From positions 1 through 19,193 of the forward strand of contig CAYMBJ010000072.1 of assembly GCA_964388665.1 (NCBI GenBank): 19,193 nt of DNA, in the 5' to 3' direction. The translations under genes and the position numbers were made by a program. This DNA comes from CALCCV01 sp964388665. Lineage in GTDB: Bacteria > Bdellovibrionota > Bdellovibrionia > Bdellovibrionales > Bdellovibrionaceae. This document shows, one piece after another, positions 7,994 through 15,183 of the stretch. Position 1 is the stretch's first letter; each line of letters begins with the position of its first letter. The notes below the pieces were generated by a model. That model saw only the letters and a program-made list of their open reading frames with translations. It was not told the DNA's origin and made no database searches.

Positions 7994-10526
7994 CTACTAA
8001 AATTCGGTCTCCCGTTTTGATTTTCTCTGTACAATTCATGATCTCACCGACAGCCGGCATTCCCATTTCGCGAGCGACAATCGCCGAATGAGACAAAGCT
8101 CCGCCGCGCTCCACCACCACCGCCCGAACTCGCTGAAAGAGCGGAGTGCAACCCGGATCAGTGGCAATGGCCACCAATATCGCATCTTCCGGCCACGACT
8201 CCTGCAACGCCCTGGAAAAGTCCGTCACCACCACGGCTTGCCCTTGAGTTGTGCCCAAGGAAAGCGTCTGCCCCTGCAGGTATTCGTGAGCACCTGTGCC
8301 CTCAGCGGCGCTTGCGACTGAATCGGCAGCCCCTCGGCTCTCCCCGTCTCGCCCCAGGGTCTTTTCCAAAATCAGGGCTTCTAATTTTTCAATGTTTAGC
8401 AGACTCGGCAAATGAATCTTATGAAATATCTCTGACTCGGCCTTTCGCTGCTGCGATACACTCACCAAGTCTTTGCAGATCCGCAGCTCGCCACGTCTTG
8501 CATGCTCGGCGCAGGTCAAAATCTCCTCAAGATTTAGCCAAAATAGCCAATCATTAGCAACTGCGCCAGTCATTGACTGTTGCGCCTGAGAGGAGCTTGC
8601 CTTCGCAATAGGGAGATCAAGAAGTCGCTCGACTCGCGAGCTGATACACACTGCGATTTTTCTGATCTCTGCATACTGACGCATGGTCTGCATCTTCCAG
8701 GCTTCACGCAATTGCATGAGCTTTACGAGCAATGCCCACTCCTGTTTTGCCGCGAGCCTGCGAAACTTACCGATCTTTTTTAGATCACGTTTCTGAATTT
8801 GCGAAAAGCTCTCTTCATCTGTCGACGAATCGTTTAGCTCGCTTTTCTGGTTGTTTTTCTGGTTGTTTTTTTGGGTGTTTTTCTGGAAGTTCTGCTGGAC
8901 GTTTTTTTGGGCGCCATCGAAAGTGAAGGCCGCCACCTCTTGCCAACGTGGTTGAGCCAGATCGAGCTCTCCTGGCCCACGAAAACCAAAGCGCTCAAGA
9001 AACTCTTCACGGCTCTTGGGGTTTGAAAGAGCACGCTCAAATTCATGATTCATTTGTAGCGAAACAGTATCCAACCCCTCGCTCATCCATTTCTGCAACA
9101 TGCTGTCAGCCGCTTCCCTGCCCAAATCGGCCTCGAGAAACTTTGTCAGGTTTGCAGTCACCATATCGGCAATGGCTGTAATTAAAAAAGGAAAGTGGAG
9201 CTCTGCATTTGCAAAAGCATTCACTTTGGCCTCGAGCAGTTCACTCAAACTATCAAGATCTTGAGAACTCAACTGATCAGCTGTGAGGGGAACAAATTCG
9301 TTTTCGACGCGGCTCAATTCGGCTGTGGCGCTCTCGAGCCAAGTCTGCCTCTGCGTTTGAAAATTCCAAGCCACTCGGGCCATGCGATAGAGAGAGTAGG
9401 GAGTTCGCAAGATTCCCATCGCTGTCACTTTAGACCATTTAAAAATCAACTGTGCATGCGGCGCAAACTGAATCTCAAAAGGAATGTTATGAAAATAACT
9501 CTCTTGCAATCGCTCGAGGTTCAGGTAGGGGCGCCCCAGAACCACATCCATCAGGCTCTTGCCCGTCTCACCCGTCTGCAGTTTCAATCCCTCGTAACCC
9601 AGTTCTCGCATTGTCGTCGCAAAAGCTCCTTGCGCAGCAAACGCATTTTGCCAAATTTCAAGTGTTAAAATCGCCGGCGAGCTTGGCCACTCCGCAAAGG
9701 GGTGCGCGTCCCAATTGCAAGGACGCCCGCAAGAGGTTTGCAAGCGAAGCCATTCCGTTTTTAGCGTCGTTAGCATCGATGTGCCTTTTGTGGTGACAGG
9801 CCTTGCCTGCAAGACCCAAAATTTGCCTTTTTCATCGATGGCCCATTCCATATCAATCGGCACTCCAAAATGCTTTTCAGTTTGGCGACCGTAGTGAGCC
9901 AGTTTATTGACAAACTCACGAGTGAACTGAGGATGTGCCTTGCGCATGGCCTCTTCTGCGGAAAATTCGCCGATGGCAAATGGAGTGACTTGTCCCGAAA
10001 CAAGAGACTCACCCAAGCCCACCACGTACTCTGCATACCAGCCCAAATCCAAGCCGCGCGGATCAATCGAAAAAAACACTCCAGAAAATGCCGCCGAGAT
10101 CATCTGCTGCACCAACACATTCATCGACTTGGCCTCTCTGCCCATGCGTGTCTGATAGGATTTGACCGAGGCACTGTTGATAGAAGCAAAGCAATTTCTG
10201 ATGGCCGATGCCAATGCGTCCTGATCAGTGACATTTAAAAATGACTGCAACTGGCCGGCAAAACTTGTCTCTATGGAGTCTTCGCCAACCGCAGAACTGC
10301 GCACCGCCAATGGGGGATTTCCCAGTGCGCGCCACCAATGTAAAAGCTCTGACCACTCGTCGGCAGAGAGATCAGGATCTTGAAGAATGCATCCCTTCGG
10401 CACCGGAAATCCAGCAGTAGAGAGCTGTGCCAGCGCATAGGCCTTGCCACCAACAGAGCTCAGATGATTTTTTGCCACTGTTTCGAAATCTAAAAGCGCA
10501 TGGGTTGTTGTTTCACACTCATTCAC
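7962..10526 (-). CDS. PEP-synthase-like dikinase of the rifampin phosphotransferase architecture
   Basis: 854 residues in three parts. First is an N-terminal ATP-grasp/PPDK_N-type nucleotide domain (about 15-290), with GGKAYALAQL at 26-35, VRSSAVGEDS at 75-84 and VLQARPVTT near its end. Next is a long central domain (about 300-745) with the family element RFGFRGPGELDL. Last is a C-terminal swivelling phosphohistidine domain with GGALSHSAIVARE (catalytic His about 813). The PEP/pyruvate TIM barrel of true PEP synthase is missing, and the length and order match rifampin phosphotransferases (about 867 residues in Listeria). In that family ATP's beta-phosphate passes through the His to the substrate held by the central domain. 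The true acceptor here is unknown; antibiotic inactivation is possible but unproven. The GTG start has AGGAGGT four bases upstream. A low-complexity QKN-repeat insert lies at about 547-562. It follows an XRE regulator and overlaps the propeller gene. Confidence 0.88.
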   Translation of the reverse strand: MNECETTTHALLDFETVAKNHLSSVGGKAYALAQLSTAGFPVPKGCILQDPDLSADEWSELLHWWRALGNPPLAVRSSAVGEDSIETSFAGQLQSFLNVTDQDALASAIRNCFASINSASVKSYQTRMGREAKSMNVLVQQMISAAFSGVFFSIDPRGLDLGWYAEYVVGLGESLVSGQVTPFAIGEFSAEEAMRKAHPQFTREFVNKLAHYGRQTEKHFGVPIDMEWAIDEKGKFWVLQARPVTTKGTSMLTTLKTEWLRLQTSCGRPCNWDAHPFAEWPSSPAILTLEIWQNAFAAQGAFATTMRELGYEGLKLQTGETGKSLMDVVLGRPYLNLERLQESYFHNIPFEIQFAPHAQLIFKWSKVTAMGILRTPYSLYRMARVAWNFQTQRQTWLESATAELSRVENEFVPLTADQLSSQDLDSLSELLEAKVNAFANAELHFPFLITAIADMVTANLTKFLEADLGREAADSMLQKWMSEGLDTVSLQMNHEFERALSNPKSREEFLERFGFRGPGELDLAQPRWQEVAAFTFDGAQKNVQQNFQKNTQKNNQKNNQKSELNDSSTDEESFSQIQKRDLKKIGKFRRLAAKQEWALLVKLMQLREAWKMQTMRQYAEIRKIAVCISSRVERLLDLPIAKASSSQAQQSMTGAVANDWLFWLNLEEILTCAEHARRGELRICKDLVSVSQQRKAESEIFHKIHLPSLLNIEKLEALILEKTLGRDGESRGAADSVASAAEGTGAHEYLQGQTLSLGTTQGQAVVVTDFSRALQESWPEDAILVAIATDPGCTPLFQRVRAVVVERGGALSHSAIVAREMGMPAVGEIMNCTEKIKTGDRILVDGDQGRVYFV
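8841..8888 (-). repeat. Four imperfect 12-nt tandem repeats inside the dikinase gene
   Basis: In the coding sense the units read FQKN, TQKN, NQKN and NQKS, part of a longer Gln/Asn/Lys-rich stretch in the central substrate domain. The repeat keeps the frame, so changes in copy number would lengthen or shorten a linker without breaking the protein. Confidence 0.65.
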
Positions 10527-10578
10527 TGCGACCTCCTGCTCAATTACTTTCAGTTGGCCCGGACAAACTCATACTCTG

Positions 10579-10611
10579 ATGAGCGAGATGCCTCATTGGC
10601 CCGAATGAGCG
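10579..10611 (-). promoter_or_regulatory. Overlapping inverted repeats before the dikinase start
   Basis: ATGAGCG occurs at 10579-10585 and again at 10605-10611, with CTCATT at 10592-10597 between them. The central arm can pair with either outer arm: a perfect 6-bp stem with 10604-10609, or a 5-bp stem with 10579-10583. This could be a pair of exclusive RNA hairpins in the dikinase leader or a regulator binding site. No T run follows, so it is not a standard terminator. Confidence 0.35.
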
Positions 10612-10623
10612 CAGATTTTCATA

Positions 10624-11304
10624 CTATTGGGATTTAATGCAATTAAATAAGTGGCCGACGTAGTTATAATAATCTTCTTCGCTTTCGCGATCGATCTCTG
10701 AAAGGTAAACAGAGGTAAACAAAGGCGTATTTCCTGTCTTGGTCAAAACAAGAGTCGGATGACAGCGCAGATACAACTGATCACCATTGTTCGAGCTGCA
10801 ATGAAAAATAGTGTAGGCACACACATGACCGCGGCGCTCAGCATTGAGCTGTGTCTTTAAAATTCCTCGAGCTTCCTTGGAGTAAGAGGAGAGCAAATCA
10901 ACAGGTCCACTGTTAAAATCAATCGTGCCGTGGATGTCATGTGTTCTTGAATTTGCCCAAAGCGCCGCACCATCAAGATTTCTCAACTCAACGGCCATTT
11001 CTGCTGTCTTGAACTCTTGTTTGTAGCAATTGATAAAATCAATTTCAGAACCTGGCAGACGAATAAAATTCAAATGCAATAGGCGTGTCGCCGTGATGCG
11101 AAAGCTTCTGGCCAAAGCGCCAATTGTGTCTAAGGTGGGGTTGCCTTTCCCAGATTCGATTTGCTGCACCAAGCGAAAGCTGATACCAGCGATTTCCGCA
11201 AGCTTGGACTGAGAGATGTCGCGCTCTTTCCGAAAATGCCGCAAGTTATGAGCGAGGGTCATTCTAACAAATTCTCTATTCATTGCAGCACGCGCTTTTC
11301 TCAT
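10624..11304 (-). CDS. XRE-family helix-turn-helix regulator with an uncharacterised C-terminal domain
   Basis: 226 residues. An XRE/Cro-type helix-turn-helix fills about 15-78 (NLRHFRKERDISQSKLAEIAGIS, then QQIESGKGNPTLDTI, only partly quoted in continuous form). The remaining 140 residues have no recognised family; the segment AVELRNLDGAALWAN resembles the core of PAS-like sensor domains, which is only a suggestion. It lies 97 bases upstream of the dikinase on the same strand, so it may regulate that gene and be co-transcribed with it. No ribosome site precedes the ATG at 11304. The promoter found just upstream would start transcription at or next to this ATG, which supports this start and leaderless translation. 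An internal ATG at 11283 also lacks a ribosome site. Confidence 0.85.
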   Translation of the reverse strand: MRKARAAMNREFVRMTLAHNLRHFRKERDISQSKLAEIAGISFRLVQQIESGKGNPTLDTIGALARSFRITATRLLHLNFIRLPGSEIDFINCYKQEFKTAEMAVELRNLDGAALWANSRTHDIHGTIDFNSGPVDLLSSYSKEARGILKTQLNAERRGHVCAYTIFHCSSNNGDQLYLRCHPTLVLTKTGNTPLFTSVYLSEIDRESEEDYYNYVGHLFNCIKSQ

Positions 11305-11311
11305 TAGATAA

Positions 11312-11340
11312 TTGATAACACGCGCAGTTTAGTTCGTCAA
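11312..11340 (-). promoter_or_regulatory. Candidate promoter giving a leaderless XRE mRNA
   Basis: On the minus strand TTGACG (11340-11335) and TATCAA (11317-11312) are separated by exactly 17 bases. A start seven or eight bases after the -10 falls at 11305-11304, the A of the XRE ATG. The -35 matches consensus at five of six positions and the -10 at four of six. The absence of a ribosome site fits a leaderless transcript. Confidence 0.5.
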
Positions 11341-11380
11341 ATAGTAACTATAATGCGTATTGAGTTACGTTATCTTAACT
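11341..11380. promoter_or_regulatory. Inverted repeats upstream of the XRE promoter, possible operators
   Basis: An 11-base perfect palindrome (ATAGT-A-ACTAT, 11341-11351) adjoins the -35 side of the XRE promoter. A second inverted repeat (AGTTA-N8-TAACT, 11363-11380) follows. Shared AGTTA/AGTAA-like half-sites suggest binding sites for a dimeric regulator, perhaps the XRE protein itself. Confidence 0.35.
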
Positions 11381-11456
11381 TTACTGCGTACTTTACTTGG
11401 TCGTCACAAAACTATTTTTCACAACATTTCCGTTGCAACCTCAGTTACAAATAATA

Positions 11457-11468
11457 GCGATTAATCGC
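11457..11468. repeat. 12-bp perfect palindrome GCGATTAATCGC
   Basis: A perfect 12-bp dyad in the middle of the long intergenic region, not linked to a visible promoter element. It may be a protein-binding site; nothing in the sequence identifies the protein. Confidence 0.5.
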
Positions 11469-11897
11469 ATTTAAAGCAACTTCATACTCAATTGGGTGCA
11501 TCTGAGCTGAATAATCTTCAGATCACCGCAGCACACACTTTATTGCGCTTCATGCCTTTAAAGTCAGCTCGCCATGTCGCGCACCGCAACACAAAGAGCC
11601 TGCGATCAAGAGAATGCCTGCCTCAGTCAAATCATCCAATCCCCGATCCGGGTGACAATTCTCACCGAAGCGTTAAACAATAATCGTCTCTGGCGCTCGC
11701 TCTTGAAAATTGGTGCCACATTCCCAAATTTTTGCAGGATGAGAACGCTTGTCGCAGACTTGGCAAACCTGTTTGCGCTCAAAAGCCCTCACTCAGAATA
11801 TGGGGTAATACCTAAATTGGTCCAATACTTGCTAAACTTTTTACCGTGAAGCCATTTTTTTTGGTGCCTCTCCAGAGACTTGGCGAGGAGCCTTGAC

Positions 11898-11911
11898 GAG
11901 ATTGCAATCTC
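11898..11911. promoter_or_regulatory. 14-bp perfect palindrome GAGATTGCAATCTC
   Basis: A perfect dyad ending 15 bases before the TTG start of the exported protein and just before its ribosome site. It overlaps a TTGACG -35-like hexamer at 11893-11898, but no -10 is seen at the right distance. Its place suits an operator or an RNA hairpin controlling access to the ribosome site. Confidence 0.4.
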
Positions 11912-11926
11912 AGTCTGGAGATCCGA

Positions 11927-13087
11927 TTGACCCTATTCGCTATTCGCCTCAGACAGGGCCCGCTGGCCTTTGTAGCACCAGTTTTACTTTCCCTCGGAGC
12001 CTATGCTCTTGCCGGGTTGGCAGACATTCCCGTAGCTGAAGCAAAGACCAGCCTTGAAAAAGGCCGCGCAAGGAGCTTGGGTGTAGTTAGGGCCACTGAC
12101 GATTACCTGATCAATCCTAATACTGGCCGCTTTATTGTCCCAATTGAAATCCCGAATGACCCGGCCAATGCCACCCAGAAATTCACGGTGGTCAACGCCG
12201 ACATGAATATCAATTGCCGATTTGCAATTGCCCACCCAAACATTGCAAAGATCTGCGATAAGGCCTTCGGCCAAGCCTGGCGCAATCACACAGGTGTGCG
12301 CCACAGCAATCAAAAAACAAAAAATAACACCTGTCTCCTAATAAAAAATGTCCGCTTTGCCGTGAGCGAAGTTGGCCAGATTGAAATGATCAGGGATTCG
12401 AAATCCTGGATAGGTGGTTCAGGCCATAGCGATGAAATCGCTAACTTGGGTCGGCAAAAAGATCGCATTCAAAGAATATCGGAGCCTTCGACTCTTTCTA
12501 CCAGCGCCGAGACCTATCAGATCAGTCGCGAATGCAATCAGAGCATCCCGGTCTCCTTTCTAAACTCCGCAATTGTTTCTAGTTTTTGGGAGTTCAGCAA
12601 CCGCCAATCGATGGATCAGGACTCCTTTGCAGAAATTTTTTACTCTAAAGTTGTTGGCAGCGTGGTGGGCGAAATTTTTCACCTCATTCGTAGCACTGTT
12701 GGTGATCTTAGCACTCCAAATCCGACACGCTTGCAGATGGTGACTCGCTTATTGAGTCTCGAAACTTTTACTGATGACATTGCCAATCGCCGCGAGGGCT
12801 GGGGCGATGCCGCCAGCAAAACGGGACGGTGGAGTCTTATCTATGAATTTGGTCGCGCGCCCAATGAATCTAGCGATGACTATGACTTGAATATTTTCGT
12901 TGGCATAAAGAGCACTTTTGATATCTCCACTATCACCAGCGGCTGTGGGATGATTGATCAGCTTCTGAACTCCAACTACTACTGTGGCCAAGGCTATCGC
13001 AAGCGCACATCGCCGCCGCCTCAGCTAAAGGAGCACTGCGATCCACAGGCAAGCCAATGTCGCGCTGAAAACACCAATAGCAACTGA
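11927..13087 (+). CDS. Exported cysteine-containing protein of unknown function
   Basis: 386 residues from a TTG start. The start is supported by GGAG six bases upstream and by the signal peptide that follows at once (two Arg, then a hydrophobic core about 12-32, probable cleavage near VAEA at 36-39). The mature protein has several Cys (C97, C110, C136 and more, including a C-terminal CGQG and HCDPQASQC), consistent with disulphides in the periplasm or outside the cell. The C-terminus is polar and Pro/Gln/Asn-rich. No domain is recognised. It lies upstream of the diiron/acyltransferase pair on the same strand, but the gap of over 100 bases with its own promoter-like sequence argues against a single operon. 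Confidence 0.75.
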   Translation: MTLFAIRLRQGPLAFVAPVLLSLGAYALAGLADIPVAEAKTSLEKGRARSLGVVRATDDYLINPNTGRFIVPIEIPNDPANATQKFTVVNADMNINCRFAIAHPNIAKICDKAFGQAWRNHTGVRHSNQKTKNNTCLLIKNVRFAVSEVGQIEMIRDSKSWIGGSGHSDEIANLGRQKDRIQRISEPSTLSTSAETYQISRECNQSIPVSFLNSAIVSSFWEFSNRQSMDQDSFAEIFYSKVVGSVVGEIFHLIRSTVGDLSTPNPTRLQMVTRLLSLETFTDDIANRREGWGDAASKTGRWSLIYEFGRAPNESSDDYDLNIFVGIKSTFDISTITSGCGMIDQLLNSNYYCGQGYRKRTSPPPQLKEHCDPQASQCRAENTNSN

Positions 13088-13178
13088 GAGGCGTCCGTCC
13101 TGAGCGTTTGACTCGATGAGAGCATGCGTCTGACTTTTGTACAGAAAATATTTTCACAATCGAGGCGCCGCTTTTGCA

Positions 13179-13207
13179 TTTCAAAACCGCAGCTCCCAAA
13201 ATATGAT
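13179..13207 (+). promoter_or_regulatory. Candidate promoter of the diiron/acyltransferase pair
   Basis: TTTCAA (13179-13184) and TATGAT (13202-13207) are separated by 17 bases. The predicted start near 13214 leaves about six bases before the ATG at 13220, so the mRNA would be nearly leaderless. The -10 is close to consensus; the -35 is weak. Confidence 0.35.
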
Positions 13208-13219
13208 ATAAGCGAAATC

Positions 13220-14260
13220 ATGATTGTAGAGCCTATGGACAACGAAGACTACAAAGAGCATCCGGAATCCTCAGCAACGGAGTTTTTTGAAAGCATCTGC
13301 AAAAACCCGGCGCTGGAAAACGCATGGCTAGAGGCTTTGTCCTATATGGAGACCTTGGCCGCGGAACAGATCCTGGGCAACATCTCTCGCCACACGCCTG
13401 AGGCATTTCGCAGAGAGATTGAGACTCATGCCGCTGATGAGTTTCGCCATGCCCAAGAAATACTTGATATGCGTAGCGATGTCGGCGCCGATGGCAACAC
13501 TTCGCGGGTCTTTTGCAATTTGGGAGAGAGCTTTGTTCGTGGTTACTTTGGCAACCCCGAGTTGATACAGGCAAAGAATCGCCACACAGCTTACGCGCAT
13601 GGGGCCGTAACGATAGAGCAGTTTCCCTATCAGATCTACACCACCTATTTGCGCTATACGAAGAATCCCAAAGTCAAATCACAGATGCCAAAGATCATTC
13701 AAGAAGAGGCTGGGCACTTGGCGCTGGGACGACGAATGCTCAACGAAATCCCAACAGTGGCACGCCTAAGTTTGAGCCGTCTCATGCAGGTCGAAAGATC
13801 CATGTGCAGCATCTTTTTGGACAAGTGTGCACGCGCCATTTTAGCAGACTTAAAATTTGGCGCCACAGCGCTCAACAAAGCTCTACAAAACCCGCTGTTC
13901 GCGGTCGCCTGGATTGAAACATTGGCCGACTCAGAAAAAACACCGGAGCGCGCCAGTCAACTGCGCGAAGCCGTCCTGTTGCAAAAGTGGCAAATGCGGC
14001 ACAACCCCGATTATGTGCGCATTCAAAAAATCTGTCGCAAGCTTTATCAAAAGTACCGCTCACAGCTTCGTGACCATGTAAGCTTGCAATTGAACCAGCA
14101 GGCTCCCCGCAGTGAGGCTTTCAGCGAGGCTTTCAGTGAGGCTCTTGAGCCGGCACTCCAGCGTCGGCTTCATCAGCATTATCAAGATCTGGCAAAATGC
14201 CACCCTTCTATTCTCGTTTGTCATGTGTTGCAAAGTCTCTTAGAGGTCAAGGGACAATGA
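13220..14260 (+). CDS. Ferritin-like diiron protein (putative oxygenase)
   Basis: 346 residues from this start. The all-helical N-terminal two thirds carries a diiron-carboxylate pattern: a Glu in the first helix (E44 or E49), E74-x-x-H77 (EFRH), E133 in the third helix (TIEQFPYQIY) and E163-x-x-H166 (EAGH). This E, ExxH, E, ExxH order is that of ferritin-like diiron enzymes using oxygen, such as MiaE- or AurF-like hydroxylases; the subfamily is not identified. The C-terminal part is helical and basic and ends with a SEAF-SEAF-SEAL repeat. The frame is open back to an ATG at 13124, but that extension is basic and unlike a domain, and a promoter-like sequence just before 13220 favours the shorter start. 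The stop overlaps the next ATG (ATGA), so it is co-translated with the FabD-like gene and probably works in the same pathway. Confidence 0.75.
   Translation: MIVEPMDNEDYKEHPESSATEFFESICKNPALENAWLEALSYMETLAAEQILGNISRHTPEAFRREIETHAADEFRHAQEILDMRSDVGADGNTSRVFCNLGESFVRGYFGNPELIQAKNRHTAYAHGAVTIEQFPYQIYTTYLRYTKNPKVKSQMPKIIQEEAGHLALGRRMLNEIPTVARLSLSRLMQVERSMCSIFLDKCARAILADLKFGATALNKALQNPLFAVAWIETLADSEKTPERASQLREAVLLQKWQMRHNPDYVRIQKICRKLYQKYRSQLRDHVSLQLNQQAPRSEAFSEAFSEALEPALQRRLHQHYQDLAKCHPSILVCHVLQSLLEVKGQ
14111..14146 (+). repeat. Three 12-nt tandem repeats in the diiron gene
   Basis: agtgaggctttc, agcgaggctttc and agtgaggctctt follow one another in frame and encode SEAF, SEAF and SEAL near the C-terminus. 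The first two units differ by one silent base, which suggests a fairly recent duplication. Confidence 0.75.
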
Positions 14261-15168
14261 GCACTGCCTTTATTTACCCTGGACTCAATGGTCTGTTGCG
14301 CAGGAGCGATCGCGAGCGATTCTTGCACTTGCCAACGGTTCGCAATCGCCTCACACAGGCGGGGTCCATACTCAAACAGGATTTTAAAATCAACATCGAT
14401 TTTTTGCACTTTCTCAGCGCCCCCAAAGAGCACATCTATGCAATCGAAAACATCAATCTAGCCGCCGTAGCTATCTGTTCTATGCAAACAGGAATCTCAG
14501 AAGCCCTAGGCGAAAAAGTGGGAGCACCTGACTGGGTGATGGGTTGTTCGTTGGGAGATTTGGCGAGATCGGTCTTTGCCGGAGCCTATCAGTTTGAACA
14601 GGCCATCAGAAATCACATTCGCTTTACCAGACAAATTGACGGCATCGATAAAATTGGCAAAAACATTGGCGTCTCGAGCTCCACTCAATCCGAATTTTCG
14701 GATGATGACTTTCTCAGCTTTGCAAAACTCGATGTGGATGTCTCACGTCTGACTCCGAGGTTTTTAAATGTTGGTGGTCGCTTTGCCGATCTTGAGAAAC
14801 TTGAGGCCATGGCCAAACAACGTGGTTGGAACACCATGGACATTCTGCAGTACCCAGCGCACTCTCGATACATTAGGCCCTATGTTGACGCCATCTCGGA
14901 GCAGTTTTCCGAAATATCAGTGAGCCGTCCACAAATTAAGATCTTCTCTAGCTTTTCAAATCGTGAGCTCGTCGATCCAGATCACATTCGCGAGGAGTTT
15001 TTGCTTAGCATCACCCAAACCATTCAATGGCACTTGGCCATTGAATCCCTCATCCAGCAAAAAAAAGTCACACGCTTTGTGAGTGTTGGCCCCTGTCGCA
15101 GTCTGATTCTGATGATGAAGGATATCGATCCTAGCATCGAATGCATCGATGCTCTTCGCATTTTATAG
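14257..15168 (+). CDS. FabD-like acyl-CoA:ACP acyltransferase-family protein
   Basis: 303 residues with the acyltransferase (malonyl-CoA:ACP transacylase) fold. The nucleophile elbow is GCSLGD, with Ser98 matching FabD Ser92. R122 lies where FabD has Arg117 and H202 in PAHSRY where FabD has His201. The late GPG loop is changed to VGPCRSL. The catalytic Ser-His pair is intact, so transfer of an acyl group through an acyl-Ser intermediate is likely; the acyl group and carrier are unknown. The usual GHSLGE has Cys for His, and Asp for the last Glu, so it is probably not the housekeeping FabD, and no other fatty-acid genes are nearby. The start at 14257 has GAGGTCAAGGGAC upstream and overlaps the stop of the diiron gene as ATGA, so translation is coupled. 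The gene ends 15 bases from the convergent hydrolase gene. Confidence 0.82.
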   Translation: MSTAFIYPGLNGLLRRSDRERFLHLPTVRNRLTQAGSILKQDFKINIDFLHFLSAPKEHIYAIENINLAAVAICSMQTGISEALGEKVGAPDWVMGCSLGDLARSVFAGAYQFEQAIRNHIRFTRQIDGIDKIGKNIGVSSSTQSEFSDDDFLSFAKLDVDVSRLTPRFLNVGGRFADLEKLEAMAKQRGWNTMDILQYPAHSRYIRPYVDAISEQFSEISVSRPQIKIFSSFSNRELVDPDHIREEFLLSITQTIQWHLAIESLIQQKKVTRFVSVGPCRSLILMMKDIDPSIECIDALRIL

Positions 15169-15183
15169 AAAATCAGATACAGG

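Larger units (their letters stand above)
11305..11926. other. 622-base intergenic region with palindromes and no convincing gene
   Basis: The part next to the XRE gene is AT-rich and carries its promoter. Short perfect palindromes or inverted repeats lie at 11341-11351 (ATAGT-A-ACTAT), 11363-11380 (AGTTA, 8 bases, TAACT), 11457-11468 (GCGATTAATCGC) and 11898-11911 (GAGATTGCAATCTC). An open frame of 91 codons at 11574-11849 exists but has no ribosome site and no recognisable motif, so it is not called as a gene. The rest shows nothing recognisable. Confidence 0.6.

Noticed and set aside
7962..10526. True phosphoenolpyruvate synthase (ppsA)
   Set aside because: The phosphohistidine domain lies at the very C-terminus and the PEP/pyruvate TIM barrel is absent; the layout fits rifampin phosphotransferase-type enzymes.
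11574..11849. 91-codon open frame in the long intergenic region
   Set aside because: No ribosome site, no recognisable motif and poor protein character; it could be a small gene or relic but cannot be supported.
13124..13219. Longer start of the diiron protein at ATG 13124
   Set aside because: The extra 32 residues are basic and not domain-like, there is no usable ribosome site at suitable spacing, and a promoter-like sequence lies within this stretch. Not fully excluded.
14197..14256. Upstream start of the FabD-like gene at 14197
   Set aside because: It would overlap the diiron gene by over 60 bases; the ATG at 14257 has a ribosome site, an ATGA overlap and the natural start of the acyltransferase fold.
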